From: Chamaecrista fasciculata | Taxonomy: Eukaryota > Streptophyta > Magnoliopsida > Fabales > Fabaceae | Length of the DNA stretch: 64,000 nucleotides | Assembly: GCA_003254925.1 (NCBI GenBank) | Contig: QANZ01052890.1 | Location: 64,360-128,359, forward strand | Direction of reading: 5' to 3' | Shown: piece by piece, positions 15,387 to 28,400 of the stretch | Position numbering within the stretch: the stretch's first letter is position 1 | Layout of the letters: the number at the start of each line of letters is the position of its first letter | Made by a program: the position numbers and the translations under genes | The notes under the pieces: model-generated | What the model saw: only the letters and a program-made list of their open reading frames with translations | Told to the model about the DNA's origin: nothing | Databases searched by the model: none

Positions 15387-16276
15387 TATTTGACAGGAGT
15401 ATAAGTTTTAATCTTTTCCGATGTTGCCTGATTATCTTGATAAGTTCCATGAAGCGATTCGAGGATAGCAGAGCAATCTCCTAGCTGCTATCAGTTGTGC
15501 TGCTTTGCCTCTTCTAGTTGCGTATTTCTTCATTTGTTTTTCGTTTCGTTACCTTAACAGAGATTCATGGTTGTGCAAAATGTTAAGTTGAAATTTTGAA
15601 ACAACCATTTGGCATGACCATTGGTTACTATAGGCGAGAGAGAAAATTTGAGTTGCATTTTATTTTATTTCATTGACGGTGACTTAGAATGTTGCCTTAT
15701 ATTTTATTTTATCGTATATTTACATTTTAAATTATCTCTACAAGTCATGTCATCCCTTTCGGAAGTGGTAAGTAAGCATTACACTGCCGAAAAAATGATA
15801 CCAAGTTACATGGTTTAGTGTTCTAGATTTGTACTTGTTTTGGGCCATTTTCTAGATTTGCACATCTGATGATTCTCGTATCTGCTTCTAAGTCCTCAGA
15901 GTAGAAGAGGCATCTCAAAATGAGACACGTCAGGGTCCGAAGATGTAGTTGCGTGTACCTTTTTTCATTGAGATTTGCTTTTTGTTCATTCTTTTTGGCT
16001 AAATTTGTTTAAAAATACTCAGAAGGTGTATATTACAAGAGTATTAACTAATATTTAGTTGAAAGATGAAATGGTTTATATATAAGAATATATGAGGGAT
16101 AAATGAGTTATTTTTATGAAGCCATCATTGCTCGCAGAAATCATGGGAGTAGTTAAACAAATTTGATGGTGATTGGTGATTAGTGAGAATGATGGGAAAG
16201 GTTATTCGAGCAATGTGAGCCAGATTGATCGGTCAATGTTTTTATACTGTATCAACTTTTTGTAATTTTTTTTTTT
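15387..16276. other. EMC10 3' flank, nothing else recognised
   Basis: Presumed 3' UTR followed by AT-rich DNA. No motif or repeat unit could be supported. Confidence 0.4.
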
Positions 16277-16618
16277 GGTTAAACTATACATTTAGTCCCT
16301 ATAGTTTGATTGAACTTGTAACTCAATCCTTACAATTTAATTCTTTATAACTCAGTCCTTATACTTTAAAAATATTTATAAAAATATCTATCATTTAACA
16401 CTGTTAAACAAGTAAATATGTGATAATGGGACATCTACATGGAACAAATTTTGCCAACACAACCCTAAAATATAGGCATACATGATTATCAGTGTTAGAT
16501 AATAAGAATATTTTTATAAATGTTTTTAAAGTATAAAGACTGAATACAAAGAATTAGATTATAAAAACTGACTTACAAACTCGATCAAATTATAATAACC
16601 AAATGTTTAGTTTAACCC
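16277..16618. mobile_element. Foldback MITE between EMC10 and the release factor gene
   Basis: It begins GGTTAAACTATACATTTAGT and ends with the near inverse (AAATGTTTAGTTTAACCC). The arms extend over about 110 bp around a core with 'ataaaaatat' inverted pairs. The flanks are T/A-rich, so a target duplication is not clear. It lies about 210 bp before the next start codon. Confidence 0.75.
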
Positions 16619-16825
16619 TTAATTTATTAACTCCTTAAGAATAGATCTTCTGAGATTTTTATATAATCACGTGTTATTCTGTTGTCTTATCTACCCACGA
16701 GTCCTTAGATTGTCTCTCCGGTTACCCTTACCAAATACCAATGTCATTATCTGCCTTACCAATTTTGTGAGTGATAGTAAGGTTCTGGGTTCAGAAAGGA
16801 AGAGAGAGAGACAGGAAGGTTCGTC

Positions 16826-17620
16826 ATGGGGATTTTCTCGCAACCTCTCTGCAGCTCTGCCGGAGTTTTCAGCGCCCACAAACTGAACTGTAGACAACCA
16901 TTTCAGATTCCACACAGGCCTAATATTTTTATTTTAAAACATCTTCCGTCCCCCTCAATCTCTTTCTGCACCAATCTCTCCTATTCTTCCGGTATGTGAA
17001 TACCAGTTGTAATCAATGTATGAGCGAGATGGATTCGACTTAATCAATTTTATTATTCTTTCCATTTCATCGAATTTTAGTGAACTTCTATGCTACTTTT
17101 ACTTCATCTTATTTTATTTTATATTTTCAATTTTCCGTTCGAAAATAGACAAAATTAATTCTCACCACATGTTTTTCGGATTTCTGCCAGTATTATTTGC
17201 GACGCCGGAGAACCAACTGAACCATGGGATGGATTACGATATAAGAGAATGGGCATTACAAGGTCACTCGTCACTACCTATAACATTTATGTTCTTAGTT
17301 AATCATTAAGTTTGCGGGGATGTGGAGATGGTATCTTGGTTTTAGCATTTACTTTAAAGGTTTTCTTGGTAGAACTGGGAAGTTAAAGAGAATTACTTAA
17401 TTGATACTCCTTCGGTCAGTCCCTTCTATTGTCTTATTAAGCACACATAGATTCATTTCCACTCTAGGGCTCTACCCTCGGTCATTTTTACCTAGCACGC
17501 CCTTCTCTTCATGACCAGTTCCTTTACTATTTGCTCATCACCAAGTGAACCAGTTTTTCTGTCCAATCATTAGGATACATCCAAAAAATGACAAAAACAC
17601 AAGGCTACTGGGCAATCTCA

Positions 17621-17690
<70 letters not shown>

Positions 17691-20600
17691 TGTTTTTCAT
17701 TAAATTTGAATGACTGTTGATTTGTTATTGAATTTTTTAGATACCTCATGACCTTGGCATAATCTTGTGGATTTCTTACTAGACTTTCCAGTTTCCTCTT
17801 CTCTTCTCAAAAACCACACTGCATTTATTGGTTCATTTGTTTAATCAGAGAAAAACTACTGAGACAATTATGGACAGATGTTATAATTGGGAACATATGT
17901 TGGCATATTCTTTTTTTGTCAGATTTTTATTCCCTGAGAAGGGATGTTGAAATTACATCACGACGTGTTGAAGAGACTAGAGAATCTGCTGGACTACAGC
18001 TATTAGAACAAGAACTTGCTGATTTGGAGTTGAAAGCTGCTGATAGCTCCTTTTGGGACAATCAAGCGAAAGCTCAAGACATTCTTTTGAACCTGACTGA
18101 TGTCAAAGATAAAATAAAAATTCTCACTGAGTTCAAAACCCAGGTTAGATATAACTCTGTTTTCAATTTTCAACATTTTTTTTAATCTTATCCTGGTTTT
18201 GTTGTATTTCCTCTCTTTATTGAAAAATTTCCTTTCATCTAAAGAAATAAAAATAAAATAAGACATATTTTCTCTCATGTGGTTGCTTTCAGAATGATAG
18301 AAATCTGCATTTCTGTCAAATTGAACCCAAGCTATTGCTTGTGTGGAATTTGTAAAGAACAAGGAATACTCTCTAAATGAGAGTTGCTGACTTACTTAAC
18401 TGCAACCTGTGTCTATTTATGACAGTAATGCAGGTCAACTATTTAATTTAATACAAGAACAACCCACTAGTCAATGATACACTTGTTTCAGCCTAACAGT
18501 GCCACACTGTTATTCTAGCAGAACTGAATGACCACGCAGGATTTGAAATTTTTTTTTTTTGGACTTATTATTTGATTGGTATGGGACTTTTAATCAGTGA
18601 TCACTGATCAGGCAGAATTTATGTTTTTTTTTTATTGCGATGAACATTGGAAAGGATGGATTTTTATATATATCTCCACATTAATGGAAAGTTGGAAACT
18701 CAAGAGACTGCACCTCCGCTTCAAGTTGGTGAAGTGATCATAAATGTTCTCAATGCAATTAATTCATCGATTACTGGTGTTTGGATTTGAATCACTCTGG
18801 ACATGAGCAAGAGTTGTACCATATATGTATTTTGTTACCATTACTGATTTCTCATGCATTATGCTAGCACTGTGTATGTCAGGTCTTCTATTTCTTTATT
18901 TATATCTCCTGTGAACTCTTTCATTTATCACATTTTGATCTAATTGGTTTTATGCCCAATAATATTTGGGTTGTAAATTTAATCTACCTGTTCTTGGTAT
19001 ATTGAATCTTCCTCAAAATGAATGTAGGTTGAGGATGCAGAAACAATAGTCAAGCTGACCGAGGAGATGGACTCCATTGATAGAGGACTTCTTGAGGAGG
19101 CTGCTTGTCTTATCAAAGAGCTAAATAAAGCACTGGATCGGTTTGAGCTGACTCAACTTCTTTCTGGTCCTTATGATAAAGAAGGAGCTGTTATATCTAT
19201 TACTGCTGGTGCTGGAGGTACTGATGCACAGGTAAAGGAAATATATGTATAGATGCTACAATAATTACTTCTTCTCAGTCCTGGATAAAAAAATTTTATA
19301 CTCCAATATGATGCATGGGATGAACTGCCAAATGCCCGAACTTGCATGGCTTAAGAAAAAATAAAAGCTAGAATTGCATCTCTTCCTTCTTTTCTGCCCC
19401 AAGTCAGTATTTGCCAATCTCCACTGTGGAATACTACCTCATTTTGTCTTGTTGTTTTAAACATTCCAGGTTTTGTGGGAATTATGTTTATCGTTATTGA
19501 ATTTAGGCAAATAATTCAGTCATATGCAACAGTTACCTGGGCAGAAATTCCCCATGTTAATTTGTGGGATTGTTTGGACATTTGAGTTTATGCTATTAAG
19601 AAATGATAGTCTGCCTTCATTTGTTGATTTAGACATTCCGAACCACGAAGTGCATTGGCTGCGCTGTCCAATCTGGAAAGACCAAAATTGTCTCTGCCAT
19701 TTTATTTTCTGGGGAAAGTACACTTTACCCTTCTAAACTATAATCCCATAATATTTTACTTCTCTGAAGTTTCAATGTAACTTTTGGCCCCCTTAACCTT
19801 GAAAAGATAAAATAAAAATAAAAATCATGGATGCCTGTTAAAACTATGTTTAATTCAGGATAATTTACAGACCTAGAGGCAAGAATATGATAATGCACAT
19901 AATACATTGCAACTTGGCAGGCAGCAACTGAAATGCAACCAGATGACTTCACTTATGAAATTTTGTTTCAGTTTTTATTGCCTATTGCCGTCCTGCATCC
20001 CTTGAAGAAGGAAGCAGGGCCTATGCTCTAGCAATTAAGCATGGTTTCAAGTCAAATAAGTCTTTAAGTAATGCCTTGCTTACTGTGTATTAAGGTTACT
20101 ATGTATTGAATGCAATGGAACGGAATAATAGAGTGAGTTAGCTACTTCGTTTATGCCTCAGTTACCATGTTAAATTGAAGCATATGCAGTTTGACTAGAA
20201 GAACCAGTGTCATCTGTCATCTGCCGCATCTAATCTGTCATCCGCCTATCATTTGCCATTTTCTTTAGTCTCTCTGGTTTGCTTAGGACAGGGGAGGGGG
20301 AGGGTGTTTGGCTGGATATGTATTGACTTAGACTAAATTGACACTCTGTTAGTGACATCCGTGTTTTTCCATTTTTTGTTTTTTTTCCAAATTTGCGGGG
20401 GTGGTTTTACAATTCAAAGTTCAGGGGACAAAAATTAAGGAAGCTATAGTTTAGGGGGTTGGAATGTACTTTTCCCCAGTTTCTTGTTACATTTTGCTTG
20501 AACTTTGAGTACTTGATGGTGATTGAGTGTATAGTTTCAACTTCTGTACAAAAATTATTATCATTTTCAGTGCAGGATTGGGCTGACATGCTTCTAAGAA

Positions 20601-21666
20601 TGTACATGAGATGGGGAGAGAAACAAAAATACAAGACTAGAGTGGTTGAGAAATCCTCTGGAGAAGAGGCGGGGATTAAATCCGCAACCATTGAAGTTGA
20701 AGGTCGTTATGCTTATGGGTATCTGTCTGGGGAGAAAGGGACTCATCGTGTTGTTCGACAATCTCCTTTTAATGCTAAAGGTCTCCGTCAGGTAACAACC
20801 AACTCCTTTCAATAGCTAAAAGGTCAGATTACAAGATTAAGGATTTTTTTTGCCAGAACAAGATTAAGGATTATTGATGCACTATTTTTAAAAAGTTGCC
20901 TTGTTCTTGATACTTAGTGTTAAATGGATTTATCCAAAGTGTCTTACCAAAGAGTAAAACAGCTGCACAACAATTATCACTGTGTTTTTCGAAAAATGGA
21001 CTGTCATCCAGTCTTGAGAATAATCCATGTCATTGTTATGAACAGACAAGCTTTTCTGGTATTGAAGTCATGCCTCTTCTTCCAGAAGAATCTCTAGATG
21101 TTGAAATTCCCGAGGAAGACCTGGAAATCAGTTTTTCAAGAGCAGGTGGAAAAGGAGGTCAGAATGTTAATAAGGTTGAAACTGCAGTTCGAATTACGCA
21201 CATCCCCACTGGGGTCACCGTTCGCTGCACAGGTTCTTTTACCACTCCTTGGGTATTTATTTATTCTAGCTCGAGTTACTTAATCTTGATCTGTTGTTAC
21301 ATTCTTAATTGCGAGGCTCTTCTTTCTCTCAACCGTTGTGCAGAAGAGAGATCCCAACTAGCTAATAAGATCAAAGCATTAAGCCGTTTAAAAGCCAAGC
21401 TGTTGGTGATTGCTGAGGAACAACGTGCCTCCGAAATTAAGCAGATTCGGGGAGATGCAGTTAAGGCTGAATGGGGACAACAAATACGAAACTACGTATT
21501 CCATCCGTACAAACTAGTAAAAGATGTTAGAACAGGATATGAAACGTCAGATATTACTTCTGTTATGGATGGCGAGTTGGATCCGTTCATCAAATCTTAC
21601 CTCAAATACAAGTACAGTGTGGCATTATCTACATGTGGCAGTCAACTAACTTCTGCAGAGGATTAA
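16826..21666 (+). CDS. Peptide chain release factor 2, organellar (PrfB/HCF109-like)
   Basis: Class I release factors of the RF2 type end translation at UGA and UAA in organelles. Exons: 16826-16991, 17923-18143, 19028-19231, 20576-20791, 21046-21232, 21344-21666; 438 codons plus TAA, phases consistent. The first about 55 residues are Ser/Arg-rich, hydroxylated and poor in acids, as in a plastid transit peptide. The mature protein has an N-terminal helical region (DFYSLRRDVEITSRRVEETR), the PCRF block ITAGAGGTDAQDWADMLLRM, the stop-codon reading SPF motif at 260-262, and GGQ at 306-308 in GGKGGQNVNKVETAVRITH, followed by the ERSQ segment. Having both SPF and GGQ separates it from PrfB3-type paralogues, which have lost release function. 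HCF109 (chloroplast) is favoured over the mitochondrial form on the transit peptide and overall wording, but this is inference. Confidence 0.93.
17621..17690. repeat. (TTA)n microsatellite in release-factor intron 1
   Basis: About 70 bp of uninterrupted ATT/TTA repeats with one imperfection at 17651. Likely length-variable. Confidence 0.9.
19711..20477. mobile_element. TIR element filling much of release-factor intron 3
   Basis: The left end GGGGAAAGTACACTTTACCC is matched by the inverse of the right end GGAATGTACTTTTCCCC. The second pair is 'cttctaaactata' against 'tatagtttaggggg'. The arms are about 90 bp and imperfect. The 767-bp body contains no readable domain. A target duplication was not found with confidence. 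Confidence 0.65.
21233..21343 (+). other. 111-nt intron 5 of the release factor, open in frame
   Basis: The intron between the GGQ exon and the last exon is a multiple of three and has no in-frame stop. If retained it would insert 37 mostly hydrophobic residues directly after the GGQ domain strand (after RCT). Donor and acceptor are standard (CACAG/GTTCTT and TTGTGCAG). Confidence 0.7.
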
Positions 21667-22841
21667 ATTATTTTGTACCATTTTGCTGCGCCATAAAAAA
21701 AGCTTAGATATATCAAATGATTTAAATCACATTTTGCGTCAAAGTTAGTTGACTGAGGATTAACATTCTGACCTCCTTCGCTATCAGAGAATGTTAATCA
21801 GTCTTTCACTTGATAATTGTACGTTCATCTCAAAATTTTGGATGTAAGACGTTGATCATGTATTAAAGTAGAGTGGGAAAGAAACAATAATTTGACCACT
21901 CTTTGGTAGGGAAGCCCTTAGGAAACATGTGATTTGTATAACTCCCAAATTAAATAGGATAGAGCAAACAATATAAAATAATAATAATGAATATGTTTAT
22001 GGTGAGTCGTGACAATAATTTGTGGCGATAATTTTTTATCATGTGAAAAATGGAAAAAAAAAAAAAAAGTTTAGTGCAAAGTTAGATGTGAAAACAGTGT
22101 CGTGCATTAATAAGAGTTAACACTGTTTTATTTATAAGAGGAGGATAATAGTGCAAGAGTTTTACGAGCCATGTTAGTAATACAAGTGATTTTTGTGATA
22201 TCTCAAACTTTTAGAGATTGATTTAGAAATTATAATAAGAATTTAAAGTCATTGGAATATAAAATTTGATTTTTAGAAGTTTTTTGAGATTGTGATAAAA
22301 ATTTGGGAACGAACGAGATTAAATAAAATCTTATTAGAGTTTATTTCGGATCTGAAATGTGACACTTTTAAGTGATAAAGAAAAATTGATAAGGATAAAA
22401 TCTTCGAAAATAAATTTAATATCTTGGAACTACTCTTCGGAACGAACCCAACCATATCAAGTTTGTCTAAAAAAAAAAATCCTTCTTAAAAGCTCGTGTG
22501 TAAGGATTGATTTAAAACAATTAAACACCCAAGGTGTAAATCTAAAATTTTTCACTTTCCTTTTAGAAAAGGAAATCTGACTCTCCATTCTGTCGAATCG
22601 CCACGTCAGCCCTAGTATCTTTTAAAAGATTTCAAATTAGAAACGCTCACACACGCATAGTGCTTCTTCTTTTTCCGTTTTCCTTCGTGCGGCGTTGAAG
22701 CTCTCCACGACTCGTTGTTGCCACCTCGTTTGGAGCACCCTCCATCCACAACCACCACAGACCATTGTCACTGGCTAGTTCCCTCCGCCCACCGTCATCG
22801 TCTTGCACCGGAACTCTTCGATCTCCCTGCACCCCAATTTT
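21667..22841. other. Intergenic, mostly featureless
   Basis: 3' flank of the release factor gene, then AT-rich DNA. From about 22600 to 22835 the base composition becomes clearly richer in GC (tcttcgtgcggcgttgaag, then accaccacagaccatt), directly next to a MITE half. It may be captured host DNA, but no protein family was recognised in any frame. Confidence 0.4.
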
Positions 22842-23089
22842 TTTAAAATTTTTCATTTTAGTCCCTAGATAATATATATCCAGGGACCTATTTGTAATTT
22901 TCTGAAAATTTTTTGGGGTCAATATGTAATTTTTGCTAAATTTGTTATAGTTAAAATTACAAAATAACTCCAAAGGATACCAAAGTGTTAATGGAAAATA
23001 CCACAGGGTACTAAAGTGTCACTTTTTAAACCACAGGATACCAAAATGAAATATGACCAAACCATAAGGTACTAAAGTGTAATTTACCC
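22842..23089. mobile_element. Half of a 'GGTACC' family MITE
   Basis: Matches one side of the element at 43859-44264 in order: 'tagtccctagataat', 'ttttttggggtcaatatgta', 'tgttatagttaaaattacaa', then 'ccaaagtgt' units and the end GTAATTTACCC. The opposite arm is absent. Confidence 0.75.
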
Positions 23090-23224
23090 AAAATAAATTA
23101 TAACTACAACTAATGCTTACCATGTACTTTAAGAGTACCGGAGATAGTTTTGTTTATATATATTTAGACATTAAACACACAATAATTAATATGTAGTAAT
23201 AGTCACGCAGTAATTTTATATCTA

Positions 23225-23745
23225 TCACATTTTTTTCTTCGGTACAATCAAGAAGCTCAAAAAGAGCCAAAGTACAAAGGAAAATCTAAAAACCTCGGGG
23301 CAACAAAGGCCCAAAGCTGTCTTCAAACAAAAGTCTCTTAATACAACTAGGAGGTGTTGGAGATTGTGCCCTAGGGCCAATCATTTTATAAATATGTTTT
23401 GAACATATTAGTTAATTTATGGAGATAAATTAATGGTTATCATATTATTAGCGTGTTTACTATGATAACAATCCTTGATTAATTNTCAACCCATCGAACC
23501 CAAAACTGCTCCATCTTTATGCCAACTTCAGCCAAGGCATCAGCTACGCCATTCCCTTTTCTAAGCGTGTGAAGAACCCTAACGTTCTAATCTCTTCGCA
23601 CCAAGTCAAGAATGAAATGCGCCAAACCACCACAAACCTTCTTCCCCTCAATCGCACCACATATCAACTCCACCGCTCCTAACGAATCGGATTCAAGAAT
23701 AACCTCTCTAAATCCCAAATCCCACGCAAACCTCAACCTTATAGT
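23225..23745 (-). mobile_element. Second LINE RNase H relic, interrupted by an LTR piece
   Basis: Right of the N at 23485, the - strand reads LRFAWDLGFREVILESDSLG, GLAHFILDLVRR and KGNGVADALAEVG, i.e. the ESDS and NxVADALA motifs of an RNase H domain at the end of a plant LINE polyprotein. Left of the LTR fragment, 23354-23225 reads as a divergent C-terminal tail and 3' region ending in a T run (poly(A) on the - strand). A stop follows LVRR. The piece at 23355-23484 interrupts it. No target duplication was recognised. Confidence 0.75.
23355..23484 (+). mobile_element. First 130 bp of an LTR, cut off by a one-N gap
   Basis: TGTTGGAGATTGTGCCCTAG and the following 110 bp are the reverse complement of the 3' side (36450-36570) of the solo LTR at 34167-36570, including 'atggagataaattaatggtt' and 'actatgataaca'. 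So this is the 5' end of the same LTR family in + orientation. It stops exactly at the N at 23485. Confidence 0.8.
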
Positions 23746-24673
23746 ATAGTATGTAAACAAGTTTTATTATAAAGAGTAATTTTAGAAAAAATAATAATAA
23801 GTCAATCCATTCTATTTTATTAACAATAACTTTCAAATAAAATCGGTCTCAATTATATTTTATTAATAATAATTTTTAGATAACATATATATTCAAAACA
23901 CTTCATTATATTCAAAACATATATCCCACTGGAGTCATGAATTATCTTTTGAAGATTTACGAAAAGAATTTACATAACACCCACTAAATAAGACCTTTAT
24001 ATCGACCAGATGATTCGAATCTTTTGCCCTTATGGGGTAACTACCCAAATCTTAACCAATTGTGTCTTCTTGATAATGAATCCCATGTAGGCTTTAAGGG
24101 TATAGTGATGAGAGAAAAAGAAACAATTAAAAAGATAAAATGTCAAGAGCAAGTCCGCTATACTTTATGGGTCAACTAAATTATGTAAATTATCTCATCT
24201 GCGCCATTCATTTGGATGACCAAATACAAGATCATTTAAATGGACGGCCAAGATGAGATAATTTGCATACTTTATCTTAACTATAATTTAGCGGAATCAA
24301 TTAAAATCCTCATTTTTTTTTTCTTATGTTTTGATCTTATTATAAAAAGAGAAAGGCTTAAAATAATAAAAAATTTGGGAGATTAAAATTAGTTTTTCTC
24401 CGTTTTTAACAAAAAAGATGGATGAAAAATACAGAGCGACTAACGGTGGAATGATAATTTCTTTCTAACATCCCTTAAACTCGTAAACATAGCCTTAGTA
24501 ATTTTTATTGCCTATAAAAATTCACGTGCATAGTAATTTTTATTGCCTATAATATTACTTCCTCTGGTTCTATATATCTGATGTTTTGGAGAACTCTTTT
24601 TGTTCCAAAATATCTGATGTTTTACAAATTCAAGAGAACATTAATTATTTTTTCACTATTCTATCTCTATTAT
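23746..24673. other. Intergenic, AT-rich, one short duplication
   Basis: No gene seen. 'tagtaatttttattgcctat' occurs twice in a row near 24498 and 24532, and a similar 38-bp stretch occurs in ELF9-like intron 1 near 40727. This may be a fragment of an unnamed repeat. Confidence 0.4.
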
Positions 24674-24925
24674 GGGTAAGTCTATAATGCAAAGTTTGAA
24701 TCTTGACATGAGATGCAATGGGTTATGAGCCAATAAAATAATGACACATGGAAAAGTTAGTTGTATGTAAGTAGTGGTGTGACTCCATAAACAGTTGTGA
24801 TTGGTTAAAAAATTTATTATTTTTTTATTATTTTTCAGCATTAAATTACATCAATGGCTATAATTATGCCACATCAGCATTTGCATCCCATGTCAAGAAT
24901 CAAATTTTGCATCTTAGACTAACCC
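24674..24925. mobile_element. Mutator-like MITE with exact 9-bp TSD
   Basis: It starts GGGTAAGTCTATAATGCAAA and ends with its near inverse (TTTTGCATCTTAGACTAACCC). It is flanked by CTCTATTAT at 24665-24673 and 24926-24934. The 252-bp element has no coding capacity. Confidence 0.9.
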
Positions 24926-25447
24926 CTCTATTATATATAGTAGAGTCATAAATGAATAATCATTTCCCAAGTAATTTAATAGGGATAGTTTAATCTTTTT
25001 ATCTTATTTTTCTTTTATTTTAATAAATTAATCATTTTCTTAATCTGTATACATTTACTTTAAACATAACCGGAGGGATTATTGTTAAAACGGACAATAA
25101 TATCATTGACACTGAATAGATTGGTGTTTTGATGTCCGAACTATGAAGAATATACTGTTTAGATGCCCGATCGAGAGTGATTGCCTGATTGGTGAGGACG
25201 GTTGGGTATAGGAAAGATGAGACTGATGGGTACACCAACACGTGGTATTAATTAAATTAATTAACTTATAGTCAACCCAGAGTTCTTGAAGACTTGAACC
25301 CATTTCACTGTTTTAGTGATCCTTTCTTCGGTGTTCTAGAATATATATTTTTCAGTAAGACACGAAATATATATCATCAACATCAACTGTCATAATTTTT
25401 CAGTCTACCACTAGTTCAAAACATTAGGGTGTAATCAGCTGCCAGAC

Positions 25448-28400
25448 ATGGTAGGATGCCTTCGTTTCTTTCCCTATTTCAAAGGCCGGAGGTCCGGCAA
25501 AGCAGCCCCGGACCGTGACCCTGTTCTGCTTGTTTCTGGCATGGGAGGCTCCATTCTCCATTCGAGGCCAAAGAAATTCGGGTTTCAGAGTCGGGTGTGG
25601 GTTAGGATTCTGCTGGCTGACTTGGAGTTCAAAAAGAAGCTATGGTCCGTCTATAATTCCCAAACAGGTACTGCATTTTCCTCTCTTCCTGGCCTCTGAT
25701 TTCTGAGGCATTTAAGTCAATTGCTTGTCCTTGCTGTCAAGTTGCTTCTTATTTACGAGCTCGCGTTTGTTCAACGTAATGCATGCCACAGTTGCTTTGA
25801 TTTTAACCTATCATCTATGAATTGCACTAGTGGTATTTTGTTTCCATTTATTTTCCTCTAAGCTTTTCTATTCGTCTTCTTCAGGTTACACAGAAACATT
25901 AGACGAAAACACTGAAATTGTGGTCCCTGAAGATGATTATGGTCTGTATGCAATCGATATTTTAGATCCGTCTATGGTAAGCAATGAGCTTACTGTGCCC
26001 CTTTTTCGGGTTTAAAGCCATATGTGGCGATGTGCTAATTAATGTCCTATGTAATTTTCTACTCCTTGTAGCTTTTAGATCTCGAAAGTGAGTGGTGACC
26101 GCTGATCAAAGTATATTGTCATACAGAGAATTCGGTTTTCAATTTCACATACCTTGCTTGGCCTTGTGGACTTTGGTTGTTAGTTGTTACTAACGTCAAT
26201 TCTTTTCAAAGTTTTTACCTTGTGGTCTTCTCCTCCAGCTATGTTCTACAAGCATACATCTGCCCCCTTCTGACTCACACAAATTTAAAAAGCTTTCTCC
26301 TCCTTGTTGTCTGGCAATCATTGCAAACCATGGTGATTGATGCTGGCAACAACTTAAGTACAATAGATGCTCAAATTAATGTGTTTCTGTAATAGTCCTG
26401 TTCATTTCATTTATGTCCCTATACCATTCCTTTCGCTGTTAATCATTAAAATTATTCTTGCACTTCCTACTTTATGGAACCTTATACTCTATAGCGATAT
26501 GTTGCTTTCCTTCCTTTTCTTAAAAAAGATTGTGAGTCTGTGACTTATAGTGAATAAGCTTTTTTCTCCTCTTAAATATATATATATATATATATATATT
26601 ATCTTTCTTCGATGTTTCAGGTGGTAAAATGCATACATTTGACTGAGGTTTACCATTTTCATGATATGATTGGTATGCTTGTTGGATGTGGATACAAGAA
26701 GGGAACCACATTGTTTGGGTATGGTTATGATTTCCGGCAAAGCAACAGGTGATGCATCTTAAGCTGGTAGCCATTAGCAAACGGTTGTAACTATTGTATG
26801 ACTGTGAAATGCTTAATGTCTCTCTCTTTCATTTTCAAAATTTCAATTTCTGATTAGTATAAAAAGTAAGTCTAAAACAATCTAGTTATTTTATTGGTGG
26901 CAGAATTGACAAGTTAATGGTAGGTCTTAAAGTCAAGTTGGAAACTGCTTACAAGGCTTCTGGTGGAAGAAAAGTTAATATAATTTCACATTCAATGGGA
27001 GGAATACTGATATTGTGTTTCATGTCACTTCATAATGATGTGAGCTGCATTTCTCTCTATGACCTGTGACCACTTAGGACCTTTAAACTTCTTTCTTTGT
27101 ACAGTATATATGAAATAATAATAAATATTATTATTTTTTTGAAGTCCTATGCTTTTTAGGGTGCATGACTGGTGGTATACACCATACCTTGGCAGGTATT
27201 TTCAAAATATGTGAAGAAGTGGATTTGCATTGCTTGTCCTTTCCAAGGTAATTTCTTTGTTTTGAATATTTCTGTTTATGTTTTGTTTGTTTAGTGGGAA
27301 AAGGGTTTGATTGTTGTTGTTTTTATGTTTTGTTTGTTTCAGTGCCATGCCAATTATATACTTTCCAAACATAATGTTGGCAATGTTATTGCTTTGTGAT
27401 TACTAGTTCAGATATAAACAAATTATTTTGCTTTTCAAGGCGGAGGGGAAGGATAAGAAGGGTACTCTAATTGAGAACTTGTAACTAGTGTAAAAGATTA
27501 GATGTGCTATAAATTGGAAACTTCACAGGAATTGTTTGATTAACTTTCTATATTATGACTAATCATCAATCCTTATTATCCAAATGTGAGATTTCGTTTC
27601 CATGAATTAGATAGTGCAGTATCTTTGTCGTCTCCTAAGTTTTGGCTTCTCTTGCTTATTCTTCTTCGTCAAAATTTTTGTTGCACCACAGAAATGCAAT
27701 TTTTCATTATATCATAAGCCAAATTTCTTATCAATGTTTGGTAGGGACTAAATTTGTTTCTAACAAGTTTCCAAAGACTGTATAAATATAAATACCAAAA
27801 TATGTTGACCATTCAATTTTGCCTTTAAATTGTTTTGTAATTAAAGAACCTATTTGATGTATTAAATTGTTCAGATGAAAGTAAAGAAAAATGCATAACT
27901 TATGCCTTAAAGTAAGTCTCTGATTCATGAATATAATGGTCTAAACATTTGTTTTCATTTTACTCTATTTCATCTCTTGTTGTCTATCATCCATGCTTGA
28001 ATTCAATTTTTGCATGAACAGGAGCCCCAGGATGCATCAATGATTCTTTATTAACTGGATTGCAGTTTGTTGATGGCTTTGAAAGCTACTTTTTTGTATC
28101 AAGATGGACTATGCATCAGCTGGTAAATTTTTGCTTTCTGTTAATTAGTCCAGTGTCTTTAAGTTGAGATGGGATGATCTTTTGTCATGCTAATATTTTT
28201 GCTTGGAAAATTTCCAATTAGACTACAATTTTAGTTACATCCTTGCCAAGAAAGGAGCCAAATTTCCATTCAAATAAACAGTCTCCCTCTGCTTAAGGAT
28301 CCTCATCCCTCTCCCCACCAATTTGTGGTCATGGCTGCAATGACTTTGATAACACATGTAATGACATAATCCATATTCAAAGTTGATGGCAGAAGTCGAT

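Noticed and set aside
21098..21283. Overlapping frame in the release-factor GGQ exon
   Set aside because: Shadow frame of a strongly conserved exon.
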